A DNA stretch of 64,000 nt from Mycobacterium deserti. GTDB lineage: Bacteria > Actinomycetota > Actinomycetes > Mycobacteriales > Mycobacteriaceae. The number at the start of each line of letters is the position of its first letter. Position 1 is the stretch's first letter. Under the pieces are notes generated by a model, which had not been told where the DNA came from, made no database searches, and worked only from the letters and a program-made list of their open reading frames with translations. Below are positions 51,701 to 60,399 of this stretch, piece after piece. Made by a program: the position numbers and the translations under genes. Location: contig NZ_JAODWD010000005.1 in the NCBI RefSeq assembly GCF_025345615.1, forward strand, positions 310,001 through 374,000, written 5' to 3'.

Positions 51701-54700
51701 GTGGGTATGCGGCCCGCGGCACGAATGCCGAAGCTGACACGACGTAGCCGGATTCTGATCGCGTTCGCGGTCGCGGCGGTCCTGCTATTGCTGATCGGGC
51801 CCCGCCTGATCGACACCTACGTGGACTGGTTGTGGTTCGGGGAACTCGGGTACCGCTCGGTGTTCACCACCGTGCTGGTGACCCGGCTCGTGGTGTTCGT
51901 CGCCGTCTCGGTGCTGATCGGCGGCATCGTCTTCGCCGGTCTGGCGCTGTCGTACCGCACGCGCCCGGTGTTCGTCCCGACCAGCGGCCCCAATGACCCG
52001 GTCGCCCGCTACCGCACCGCGGTGATGACCCGGTTGCGGCTCGTCGGTATCGGCGTCCCCGCCTTCGTCGGCCTGTTCGCCGGGCTGATCGCGCAGGGTC
52101 AGTGGGCGCCCGTACAGCTGTTCATGCACGGCGGCGACTTCGGCGTCACCGACCCGCAGTTCGGCAAGGACCTCGGCTTCTACGCATTCGACCTGCCGTT
52201 CTATCGCATGATTCTGATGTATCTGTTCGCCGCGGTGTTTTTGGCGTTCATCGCGAATCTGGTGGGGCACTACCTGTTCGGCGGCATCCGGCTGTCGGGC
52301 CGTACCGGCGCACTGAGCCGCGCGGCACGCATCCAGCTGATCTCGCTGGTCGGCACCCTGATGCTGCTCAAGGCCCTGGCCTACTGGCTGGACCGCTACG
52401 AGCTGCTCAGCCACACGCGCGGCGGCAAGCCGTTCACCGGCGCGGGCTACACCGACATCAACGCGGTGCTGCCGGCCAAGCTGATCTTGATGGCCATCGC
52501 CGTGATCTGCGCAGCGGCGGTGTTCTCCGCGATCGTGTTGCGGGATCTGCGTATTCCCGCGATCGGTGTCGTGCTGCTGCTGCTGTCGTCGCTGGTGGTG
52601 GGATCCGGCTGGCCGTTGGTGGTCGAGCAGTTCAGCGTCAAACCCAATGCGGCGCAGAAGGAAAGCGAATACATCAGCAGAAGTATCACGGCCACCAGGG
52701 ACGCCTACGGGCTGACCGACGAGACCGTGACATACCGCAACTACAGCGGCGACGCGCAGACGACGGCCCAGCAGGTGGCCTCCGATCGCGCGACGACGTC
52801 CAACATCCGGCTGCTCGACCCCACGATCGTCAGCCCGGCGTTTACCCAGTTCCAGCAGGGAAAGAACTTCTACTACTTCCCCGACCAGCTGTCGATGGAC
52901 CGTTACGTGGGACGCGACGGCAATCTGCGTGACTACGTGGTGGCCGCCCGCGAACTCAACCCGGACCGGTTGATCGACAACCAGCGTGACTGGATCAACA
53001 AGCACACCGTGTATACCCACGGCAACGGCTTCATCGCCTCGCCGGCCAACACCGTGCGCGGCGTCGCGAACGACCCCAACCAGAACGGCGGCTACCCGGA
53101 GTTCCTGGCCAGCGTCGTGGGCGCCAACGGCAGCGTCGTGTCGCCGGGCCCCGCGCCGTTGGATCAGCCGCGCATCTACTTCGGACCCGTCATCGCCAAC
53201 ACGGCCGCCGACTATGCGATCGTCGGCAGCAACGGCGCCGACCGCGAGTACGACTACGAGACCAACACCGAAACGAAGAACTACACCTACACCGGCTCAG
53301 GTGGCGTGGCGATCGGCAACTGGCTGACGCGGTCGGTGTTCGCCGCGAAGTTCGCCGAGCGGAACTTCTTGTTCTCCAACGTGATCGGCGAGAACAGCAA
53401 GATCCTGTTCAACCGCGATCCGGCCGAGCGCGTAGAGGCGGTGGCGCCCTGGTTGACCACCGACACCAGCGTGTACCCGGCCATCGTCAACAAGAGGATG
53501 GTGTGGATCGTCGATGGATACACCACGCTGGACAACTATCCGTACTCGCAGCTGACGTCTCTGTCGAGCGCCACAGCCGATTCAACCGAGGTGGCGCTCA
53601 ACCGGCTTCAGGTCGACAAACAGGTGTCCTACATCCGCAATTCGGTGAAGGCGACGGTCGACGCCTACGACGGCACCGTCACGCTGTACGCCCAGGACGA
53701 GCAGGACCCGGTCCTGCAGGCGTGGATGAAGGTGTTCCCGAACACGGTGAAGCCCAAGAGCGACATCTCGACCGAACTGCAGCAGCATCTGCGCTATCCC
53801 GAGGACCTGTTCAAGGTGCAGCGCGAACTGCTGGCCAAGTACCACGTCGACGACCCGGTGACGTTCTTCTCCACGTCGGACTTCTGGGACGTGCCGCTTG
53901 ATCCCAATCCGACCGCGAGCAGCTACCAGCCGCCGTATTACCTGGTTGCCAAGAACCTTGCCGCCGATGACAATTCGTCGTCGTTCCAGCTGACCAGCGC
54001 CATGAACCGGTTCCGCCGTGACTTCCTGGCCGCGTACATCAGCGCCAGTTCGGACCCGGACACCTACGGGAAGCTGACGGTGCTGACCATCCCCGGTCAG
54101 GTCAACGGTCCCAAGCTCGCGTTCAACGCGATCAGCACCGACACCGCGGTCAGCCAGGACCTCGGCGTCATCGGCCGCGACAACCAGAACCGCATCCGGT
54201 GGGGCAACCTGCTGACGCTGCCGGTGGCTCAGGGCGGACTGCTCTATGTCGCACCGGTTTACGCGTCACCCGGTGCCAGTGACGCCGCGTCGTCCTACCC
54301 GCGTCTCATCCGAGTGGCCATGCTCTACAACGACCGGGTCGGCTACGGACCCACGGTGCGCGACGCGCTCACCGAGTTGTTCGGTCCCGGTGCCGACGCC
54401 ACGGCCACGGGTCCGGCGCCAATGGCGGGGCAACCGAGCGGGCAACAACCCGCCGCGCAGCCGCCGCCCGACGGTCGCACGCCCACCGGTCAGCCCCCGG
54501 CCGACCAGTCGGGCCGCGCCCCGGAGGTGGCGACGCCGCCGGGCGCGGTGCCGCCTACTGACGGTGCGCCGACGCAGCTGTCGGCGGCGAAAGCCGCAGC
54601 GCTGCAACAGGTCAACGAGGCACTCGACGCGATGCGCCAAGCGCAGCAGGGCGGCGACTTCGCCCAGTTCGGCGAGGCGCTTCAGCGCCTGGACGACGCG

Positions 54701-54727
54701 ATGGGCGATTACCAGGCGGCTCGATAA
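51701..54727 (+). CDS. UPF0182 family large membrane protein (Rv3193c type)
   Basis: 1008-residue protein. About seven membrane helices in the first ~310 residues (first: ILIAFAVAAVLLLLIGP), then a large extracytoplasmic domain with a conserved YHV/FFSTSDFWDVP region, and a Pro/Gln/Ala-rich C-terminal linker (about 900-960) ending in a short helix. It is universally conserved in mycobacteria, function unknown. GTG 51701 gives MGMRPAARM, matching the orthologue. Last core gene before the FAD enzyme and tRNA. Confidence 0.9.
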   Translation: MGMRPAARMPKLTRRSRILIAFAVAAVLLLLIGPRLIDTYVDWLWFGELGYRSVFTTVLVTRLVVFVAVSVLIGGIVFAGLALSYRTRPVFVPTSGPNDPVARYRTAVMTRLRLVGIGVPAFVGLFAGLIAQGQWAPVQLFMHGGDFGVTDPQFGKDLGFYAFDLPFYRMILMYLFAAVFLAFIANLVGHYLFGGIRLSGRTGALSRAARIQLISLVGTLMLLKALAYWLDRYELLSHTRGGKPFTGAGYTDINAVLPAKLILMAIAVICAAAVFSAIVLRDLRIPAIGVVLLLLSSLVVGSGWPLVVEQFSVKPNAAQKESEYISRSITATRDAYGLTDETVTYRNYSGDAQTTAQQVASDRATTSNIRLLDPTIVSPAFTQFQQGKNFYYFPDQLSMDRYVGRDGNLRDYVVAARELNPDRLIDNQRDWINKHTVYTHGNGFIASPANTVRGVANDPNQNGGYPEFLASVVGANGSVVSPGPAPLDQPRIYFGPVIANTAADYAIVGSNGADREYDYETNTETKNYTYTGSGGVAIGNWLTRSVFAAKFAERNFLFSNVIGENSKILFNRDPAERVEAVAPWLTTDTSVYPAIVNKRMVWIVDGYTTLDNYPYSQLTSLSSATADSTEVALNRLQVDKQVSYIRNSVKATVDAYDGTVTLYAQDEQDPVLQAWMKVFPNTVKPKSDISTELQQHLRYPEDLFKVQRELLAKYHVDDPVTFFSTSDFWDVPLDPNPTASSYQPPYYLVAKNLAADDNSSSFQLTSAMNRFRRDFLAAYISASSDPDTYGKLTVLTIPGQVNGPKLAFNAISTDTAVSQDLGVIGRDNQNRIRWGNLLTLPVAQGGLLYVAPVYASPGASDAASSYPRLIRVAMLYNDRVGYGPTVRDALTELFGPGADATATGPAPMAGQPSGQQPAAQPPPDGRTPTGQPPADQSGRAPEVATPPGAVPPTDGAPTQLSAAKAAALQQVNEALDAMRQAQQGGDFAQFGEALQRLDDAMGDYQAAR

Positions 54728-54736
54728 GCTCCTTTA

Positions 54737-56119
54737 GTGACGACTACCGAAACCGACTTCGCTGATGCCTTGTCGGGCCTGCGCGAACGTGTAACCGCTC
54801 CGGTGGCTCTGCCCGGCGAACCCGAGTATCTGCGCAGCAACCCGTGGAACGTGGCGGGTCAGATCACGCCGGGCGCGGTGCTGTTCGCGTCGACCCCAGA
54901 CGACGTTGCCGAGACTGTCCGATACGCGGTGGCGAACGAACTGAAGGTCACTGTCCAGGCGACGGGACACGGCGCCCTGGTGGTGAATACCGACACTGTG
55001 CTGGTGCACACCGGGGCCATGACGGAATGCGTTGTCGACGTTGACAACCGGATTGCCCGGGTAGGGGCTGGCGCGACGGGGCAGCACCTGCTGGACGCGG
55101 CAACGCCGCACGGTCTGGCGCCGGTGCTCGGCTCATCGCCGACCGTCGGGGTGGTCGGCCTGCACACCGGAGGCGGAATCGGCCCGCTCGTGCGCAGCGT
55201 CGGGGCATGCGCTGACTACGTTCGCGCCATCGACGTCGTGGTCGGCACGGGCGATCTCGTGCGCGCGACGCCGCAACAGCACCCAGACCTGTTCTGGGGC
55301 CTGCGTGGCGGCAAGGCGACGCTGGGCATCGTCACGGCCATGGAGATCGAACTGCTGCCGATCCCCGAATTCTACGGCGGTGCCGTCTATTTCGATGGAG
55401 CCGACGCGGCCGCGGTGCTACACGCCTGGCGGGAGTGGTGTGTGGGACTGCCGGAAAGCATCACGACGTCGGTCGCGCTGCTCCAGTTGCCGCCGCTGCC
55501 GGGGGTGCCGGAACCGTTGGCAGGCCGGATGACCGTGGCCGTGCGCTATGTCGCCCTGGGCGATGTGGCCGCGGCCGAGCGGGTGCTGGCCCCGATTCAC
55601 GGGGCGGCGACGCCGTTGGTCGACACGGTCGGAGTGACCCCGTACGCGGCAATCGGCGGGGTCCACGCGGATCCGGTGGACCCGATGCCGGTCTACGAGA
55701 ACCAGGCGCTGCTGAACACCCTCAGCGCCGACGGTATCGACGCGGTGCTGGCGCTCGCAGGCCCGACGGCGCAATCTCTGCAGACCATCGTCGAATTCAG
55801 GATGCTCGGCGGCGCGCTGGCCCGGGCGCCACGCGTCGACAGCGCGCTGTGCCACCGTGACGCGGCGTACTCGTTGACGACCATCGGCCTGCCGATGCCC
55901 GATCTTGCCGAACGCGTCACCGCGCACGCGCACGCAATCGTCGACGCGCTCGCGCCGTGGTCGCACGGCGGTCAGTTCCCGAACTTCGCACCGTCGACCG
56001 ATCCCGACCGGCCGGCCCGGGTGTACACCGACGCCGTCCGACAGCGGCTGGCCGCCGCGGGTGATCGGTACGACCCGGCTGGGGTATACCGAGCGGGCCA
56101 GGTGGTCCGCCTGCCGTGA
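54737..56119 (+). CDS. FAD-binding PCMH-type oxidoreductase (berberine-bridge-like)
   Basis: 460-residue flavoenzyme of the VAO/PCMH superfamily. N-terminal PCMH domain with the FAD loop VQATGHGAL (H in place to carry the covalent 8-alpha histidyl-FAD) and GVVGLHTGGGIGPLVRSVG; C-terminal BBE-like tail YDPAGVYRAGQVVR. Oxidation of a small alcohol or sugar-like substrate is typical; the real substrate is unknown. TAAGCT (54725-54730) ends 6 bp before GTG 54737, so the mRNA is leaderless. Signal peptide absent. Confidence 0.88.
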   Translation: MTTTETDFADALSGLRERVTAPVALPGEPEYLRSNPWNVAGQITPGAVLFASTPDDVAETVRYAVANELKVTVQATGHGALVVNTDTVLVHTGAMTECVVDVDNRIARVGAGATGQHLLDAATPHGLAPVLGSSPTVGVVGLHTGGGIGPLVRSVGACADYVRAIDVVVGTGDLVRATPQQHPDLFWGLRGGKATLGIVTAMEIELLPIPEFYGGAVYFDGADAAAVLHAWREWCVGLPESITTSVALLQLPPLPGVPEPLAGRMTVAVRYVALGDVAAAERVLAPIHGAATPLVDTVGVTPYAAIGGVHADPVDPMPVYENQALLNTLSADGIDAVLALAGPTAQSLQTIVEFRMLGGALARAPRVDSALCHRDAAYSLTTIGLPMPDLAERVTAHAHAIVDALAPWSHGGQFPNFAPSTDPDRPARVYTDAVRQRLAAAGDRYDPAGVYRAGQVVRLP

Positions 56120-56194
56120 GCGGTCTCACGTCGGGAAGGCGAGCACGCGATTTGGATGTGCACACCCGGCTTCGGTAACCTTGCGTTCACCCGT

Positions 56195-56268
56195 CGCGGG
56201 GTGGAGCAGCTCGGTAGCTCGCTGGGCTCATAACCCAGAGGTCGCAGGTTCGAATCCTGTCCCCGCTA
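56195..56268 (+). tRNA. tRNA-fMet (initiator), anticodon CAT
   Basis: 74-nt cloverleaf: acceptor CGCGGGG/CCCCGCT, anticodon loop CTCATAA on a CTGGG/CCCAG stem. Three consecutive G-C pairs in the anticodon stem and an unpaired C1-U72 at the acceptor end mark an initiator. CCA is not encoded. A TAACCT -10 (56176-56181) precedes it. The core gene order ends here and accessory DNA follows, so the tRNA 3' half is the probable integration target. Confidence 0.93.
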
Positions 56269-56275
56269 CTAGATG

Positions 56276-56310
56276 AAACGGCCCCCGGAGATTCTCCGGG
56301 GGCCGTTTTC
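56276..56310 (+). terminator. tRNA terminator
   Basis: Long perfect stem (arms 56276-56291 and 56293-56308, effectively a 14-bp stem with a 4-nt loop) ending in TTTTC. Terminates the initiator tRNA transcript. Confidence 0.9.
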
Positions 56311-56316
56311 ATGCCA

Positions 56317-56340
56317 TTTGGGAACACTTTTGGGAACATT
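56317..56340. repeat. two 12-bp direct repeats (TTTGGGAACAYT) after the tRNA
   Basis: Tandem copies TTTGGGAACACT (56317-56328) and TTTGGGAACATT (56329-56340), 1 difference. Position directly after the tRNA suggests integrase arm-binding sites of a former insertion. The remaining 56341-56509 contains nothing I recognise. Confidence 0.6.
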
Positions 56341-56509
56341 AGCGAAGCTATGGATTTACATGGTGCGGGAATGGAATTTGTGCGTCCTCAATGCCGCTTT
56401 GCGGATCTAAGTCCGGGCCACTCTTGGCCGGCAAGTCGGGGACAGGCCCAAATACGGTTGCTCGCAGATTGACACGGCCGCAACCCCCAGTTCTGACGCA
56501 TTTATCGGC

Positions 56510-57349
56510 TCACGTCGACGCCGCCCCCAAAGATGCGACTAACAGTCCTAGCAGCAGCCAGTTATAGATGGAGTGGAACGCCGCCACGATCGCTGTGGCA
56601 CGGTTTCGCGACTCACGCAGGAGCTCTTCGTTGCCTTCGATCCGCTTGAGTTCAGCGTCTGCCCAGTCATCGATCCGCCGGTGGTTCCGAGCTCCAACGT
56701 CGATGCAGTCCTGAATGTGCTCGTCCCACTTCGCAGGATCGTAAGGGCCATCGGGCGCTGCGGGGTAGCTAAGGCGAACTGGTGGAGGGATTGGCGCCGT
56801 GCGCGGCGAGCCGGCGATCGATCGGCGGAAGGCGGCCAGATACACCACTTGAAAAGTAAGTCCGACCAAGATGAGAGCGAGTCCTGCAGCGATTGGCACG
56901 CCCATGAATAGTGGGTGCGCAAGGCCGAATGCGGTCTGGGTACGCAGTCGCCGCGGCCAGCTGTCGTCTTCGGTGCCGTACCGGAATACGCGCTCTTCTT
57001 GGTGCGCGAGCCATGGCACCAGGAACGCCAGCCCGATCGGGATCGCGAATGATAGCCAACTCCACAGTTGGCCCTCGTTGGCCGTCTGTCCCATGACGAT
57101 ATTGCCGCTCCCTCCCGTCGACTTCCACCAACCCCAGCTCAGAATGGGCCACGCGTTGGAGAGGAAGATGACTGTTGCGGCTACGAGCACAGCTTGCGCG
57201 AATGCCAACGGGATCATCCATGTCCGTATGGCTCCGACTGTCTGCTTGTAGGTGCGCCGCTCGCTTGGGCGGCGCAGCAAATTCCACGCTGTCAGCAACA
57301 GCAGCGCAACTATTATCCCCACGACCAGGGACGCGATCAACCCGGTCAT
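56510..57349 (-). CDS. five-helix membrane protein of the accessory region
   Basis: 279 residues from ATG 57349, reading MTGLIASLVVGIIVALLLL straight into a membrane helix; upstream GTG 57385 or GTG 57454 are alternatives but add a polar, atypical N-terminus. About five helices: residues 1-22, 45-72, 100-120, 150-185 and the C-terminal 255-278, with a charged soluble segment between the fourth and fifth (ELKRIEGNEELLRES). No known family recognised. It is divergent to the four-gene operon across 288 bp and could be its membrane partner or an unrelated passenger. Confidence 0.65.
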   Translation of the reverse strand: MTGLIASLVVGIIVALLLLTAWNLLRRPSERRTYKQTVGAIRTWMIPLAFAQAVLVAATVIFLSNAWPILSWGWWKSTGGSGNIVMGQTANEGQLWSWLSFAIPIGLAFLVPWLAHQEERVFRYGTEDDSWPRRLRTQTAFGLAHPLFMGVPIAAGLALILVGLTFQVVYLAAFRRSIAGSPRTAPIPPPVRLSYPAAPDGPYDPAKWDEHIQDCIDVGARNHRRIDDWADAELKRIEGNEELLRESRNRATAIVAAFHSIYNWLLLGLLVASLGAAST

Positions 57350-57637
57350 CGTGGGCCCAGCCGGGCTAGCCTGCTTCGAATTGAACACAAGGGCGGGCGA
57401 CGAACCGCCGAATCGCAGAATCTTCCGGTATCCAGGATAAATGTCACGACTCACCTCCAGAATCCGTGTTCGGGCGAACTGCTGCTGTCACAGTGGTATG
57501 ACGTCGAATCGGGCTTTCTTGTCCTGCGCATTCATCTCGCTGCGATGATCGGACAAATGATCTAGATCCGACGTTTGAGTAACAGCAAAGGAATCGCTGC
57601 GAACCACCTGCGGATCAGAAGGGTCACGTACGACACC

Positions 57638-58021
57638 ATGGCCACACAGGACAGGCGGCCGCACGCCCTACTGGCCCAACTCGGGGGCAGGCAGGGAGAT
57701 CCATTTCTGCCTGAGGTCGGTCATATGTATCTTGTCGACCCGCTCTGTTATTACGGTAAAGATCCAGCGGCAGCCCGGCCTGCTGTGATCTTCGAAGTAC
57801 CACCTGTTGCCCACAGCCCTATCCGCATCGTCACGAGAACGCACCTACTCCACGTCGCAGGCGTGAGTCACCCTGCTGATGCGTGTGCCGGATGTAATGA
57901 ACCGGGCGTTTTTTCGGACTTCAAGACGGTAGAGCAATCGCTGTGGCGCTCGCCGAACGTAAAACGCATAGGCGTCTTGTCATCCCCGTACCTCGAGCAA
58001 GTTTTGGAACGGTTTAGATGA
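57638..58021 (+). CDS. PemK/MazF-fold-like small protein, first gene of the accessory operon
   Basis: 127 residues from ATG 57638 (TTG 57575 gives 148). The core GHMYLVDP...ARPAVIFEVP...SPIRIVTRTH and C-terminal RIGVLSSPYLEQVLERF resemble the beta-barrel of PemK/MazF toxins (R47-P48 in the RPAVIF strand), but no catalytic residues are certain. A CxxC (C83-A-G-C86) is unusual for MazF and could bind zinc. Its ATGA overlap with the next gene shows translational coupling. If it is a MazF-type RNase it would be the effector of the operon; this is inference. Confidence 0.6.
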   Translation: MATQDRRPHALLAQLGGRQGDPFLPEVGHMYLVDPLCYYGKDPAAARPAVIFEVPPVAHSPIRIVTRTHLLHVAGVSHPADACAGCNEPGVFSDFKTVEQSLWRSPNVKRIGVLSSPYLEQVLERFR

Positions 58022-58980
58022 CACCCCGTGAGGAAGTACTTGCCACCGGCATGCTGGGGGCTGAAGGCGCGCGGTTGCTGTATGCAACTGTGCGAGCCGT
58101 GGCCCTAGGCTACGGGTTCCCGCCACCGCCGGGTTCACTGCTGTGGGACGCCTCGGCGATAGCCGAGGCAGCACACGGTTTCCTCGAGGGTGTACGCGGG
58201 CAGAAGCGCATCGCCGATGTAACGACGCGGTCAGTTGACGAGCGAAGTTTCGAACGGATCCTCGATTCCGCGGTCGCTAACTACCTCCGCGACGCCGGTA
58301 GGCGTACAGATCTTGGCAAGCTCATTTTGCGGACCAAAGAGATCTTGCGATCTCGCGACGAGTTCCTGGCGGTCGCGCCGAAGAAGGAGCGTTGGACGCT
58401 GGTGGATGGATCGACGGACCCTAGCAGTGTTAGCCCGGAAATCTTGACACGCTCGATAGTGGCGGTCGAAGTCGTTGTGCCACCATGGAATAGCGCTAGA
58501 CGGGATGCCCCCCTGGCCGATGAGGCTTCATTCGTTCGTTTGATAGAAACGTTGCTACGAGCCGCGGCCGGCAGCTTGCCCGCAGTTGACATAGCACACG
58601 CTCTCACGAGCCGACTCGATCATCGTCGGACTCCGCTCTCTGTCGAAGTCGATATTCTTGATGGAGTCGGAGAGCCGCTACAACCTGCTTTGGACCCCGC
58701 CCTGGCAGCGATATCAGAACTCCACGCAGCTGAAATATTTGGGCGCCTGAGCGATCGTGAAAGAATCATCGTTGCGAGGCTTGATAGCTCGATCCGAGAT
58801 CTGGCCACTCACATCGGCGTAGGCAAATCGCAGGCGGCGCTCATTCGCCAACGCTTGTTCGACAAGCTCGCCAAGGACTTCGACGATCCCGCGTCTGCGG
58901 AGGCAACTAGCGCCGCTCTAACGAGGTTCTGCGGTGATTGGGTCGAATATCGGACACCAACCCCCAGTGCAACGTCTTAA
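58018..58980 (+). CDS. sigma-factor-like protein with C-terminal region-4 helix-turn-helix
   Basis: 320 residues. The C-terminal part (241-287), FGRLSDRERIIVARLDSS then DLATHIGVGKSQAALIRQRLFDKLAKDF, matches sigma-70 region 4 (LSxRERxVL ... HTH with recognition helix). The N-terminal half (about 45-110) has the length and basic/aromatic spacing of a degenerate region 2 but no clear -10-binding signature. The middle (111-240) is variable. It is coupled to the neighbours on both sides. Acting as sigma factor, antitoxin or transcription switch cannot be separated from sequence. Confidence 0.65.
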   Translation: MTPREEVLATGMLGAEGARLLYATVRAVALGYGFPPPPGSLLWDASAIAEAAHGFLEGVRGQKRIADVTTRSVDERSFERILDSAVANYLRDAGRRTDLGKLILRTKEILRSRDEFLAVAPKKERWTLVDGSTDPSSVSPEILTRSIVAVEVVVPPWNSARRDAPLADEASFVRLIETLLRAAAGSLPAVDIAHALTSRLDHRRTPLSVEVDILDGVGEPLQPALDPALAAISELHAAEIFGRLSDRERIIVARLDSSIRDLATHIGVGKSQAALIRQRLFDKLAKDFDDPASAEATSAALTRFCGDWVEYRTPTPSATS

Positions 58981-59013
58981 CTACTACATGGATCCGAATG
59001 GAGGTGACAAGTG

Positions 59014-60399
59014 ATGGCGGACTACACCCACCCGTCATCCAACGAACTGCTTGCGGCACTGAGCGACGCCGAGAGCCGTGCAGCAGTCGATGCGCACACT
59101 GACGATTGCCTTGCTTGCCGTGTTCGATTTGCGCGGATGCAGTTGGCGAGCGGTGTCCGCCCAGAGCAGCCAAGCGATAACAGCGTGGCGCGAATTCTTT
59201 CAGCGTCCAACCCGTTGTCGGAGACGTTTACAAGAGCAATCGACGCCGCCAACGGCGTGGCTCCGCACCCCAATGAGCTGTGGCGTGTTGGCCGTGATGA
59301 AGCTCTTTTGGTTTGGGTTCGTCGTGTCTTTGACGACGGAGTCGCTGATGTTGTGCCTGTGGTCTTCGATGACGATTTAGCTGATGAGGAATCAGTCATA
59401 ATTGACAGCGACGCAACACCTTTGGGCATCTCCGCAGCGGCAATGACGGCCTTACGGACCCATATCGATGTCACGGCATTTCTAGATTACTTATGTGAAT
59501 TGGATATTGCTCTCGCGGTTGATGAAGTCATTGCCGCAACGCGCGAAGGCCGTCGTCCTCGCGACGTGGCTACGGGGCCGCCAATCCTGGACAGCAGGGA
59601 CCAGCGGCTGGAGTACCGGCAAGCGCTTCGAGATCTTCTTGGGGACCTGTCGCCAAGTGCAGTGGCGTCGCAGACGGTCCATGCGGAGCTAGTCGCGCCG
59701 GCGGCACAGGTGGCTATGTCTGGCGAAGCCGCGGCGATTGCTAGTGACATTGGCGGGCGACTGACGGGTATCACATGCGTTGCGCCACAAGAACTTCGAG
59801 TGCAGATCTGGCCCGGAGTAGATCTCGCAGCGATACTGAAAGTCGTCTACCTCGACACTGCGGTGTTAGTGGCAACCCTCGAGAGTGCTGAGCGAACTGC
59901 TTTTCCTGGTATAGGCGACATTGCAAACGCATGCGAACGTTTGTGCCACATCGAGTGTGATGCTGACGCGGTTGCGGTCGCCGTTCCTGCGAATGATTGG
60001 ACAACATTCCTGTTCACTACGGCGGACATGAGGACGGCCTACGCGGTTCCAAGCGGCGCAACGAGTGGACCGACAGTGACTATGCGTGGGTTCGATGTTG
60101 GCGAGACCTTGTTCAAATATCTCGATGCCTTCGCTATGACTGGCTGGGAGTTCGTGGAGGATGACGCGCTCACCGAGATGCGGGCTGATCTCGCTGAAGT
60201 CGCCAGGCGACATGTCCGCAGTTCTATAGCTGAAGTGATAAAGGCGGGAAGCCGCGCTCATCAGCCTAAGCGTCAGGCTTGGACAACGTTAGGACAAGAC
60301 GTCGAAGAATCAGTGGTTCGCTTCGTCCTCTCAGTCGCCAGCGCTGAATCTCTCCCGACCGCGCTGGACACCTTAACCGCGGAAATCGACGATGCTTAA
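59014..60399 (+). CDS. large protein with N-terminal anti-sigma-type zinc motif
   Basis: 461 residues from ATG 59014 (GTG 59011 possible; GGAGG at 59000-59004). The N-terminus has H28-x3-C32-x2-C35 (AHTDDCLAC), the ZAS signature of zinc anti-sigma factors, with H6 as a possible fourth ligand, the same spacing as RshA (H48, C52, C55). About residues 90-150 are beta-rich (PNELWRVGRDEALLVWV, DVVPVVFDDDLADEES) and vaguely PemK-like; the rest is mixed alpha/beta with no known family. It follows the sigma-like gene by 33 bp and overlaps the ATPase start by 8 bp. An anti-sigma role for the upstream gene is inferred. Confidence 0.65.
   Translation: MADYTHPSSNELLAALSDAESRAAVDAHTDDCLACRVRFARMQLASGVRPEQPSDNSVARILSASNPLSETFTRAIDAANGVAPHPNELWRVGRDEALLVWVRRVFDDGVADVVPVVFDDDLADEESVIIDSDATPLGISAAAMTALRTHIDVTAFLDYLCELDIALAVDEVIAATREGRRPRDVATGPPILDSRDQRLEYRQALRDLLGDLSPSAVASQTVHAELVAPAAQVAMSGEAAAIASDIGGRLTGITCVAPQELRVQIWPGVDLAAILKVVYLDTAVLVATLESAERTAFPGIGDIANACERLCHIECDADAVAVAVPANDWTTFLFTTADMRTAYAVPSGATSGPTVTMRGFDVGETLFKYLDAFAMTGWEFVEDDALTEMRADLAEVARRHVRSSIAEVIKAGSRAHQPKRQAWTTLGQDVEESVVRFVLSVASAESLPTALDTLTAEIDDA

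Noticed and set aside
56320..56337. Two GGGAACA strings in the 12-bp repeats as SigH promoters
   Set aside because: No GTT at the 16-18 bp spacing after either copy, so they are more likely integration-related repeats.
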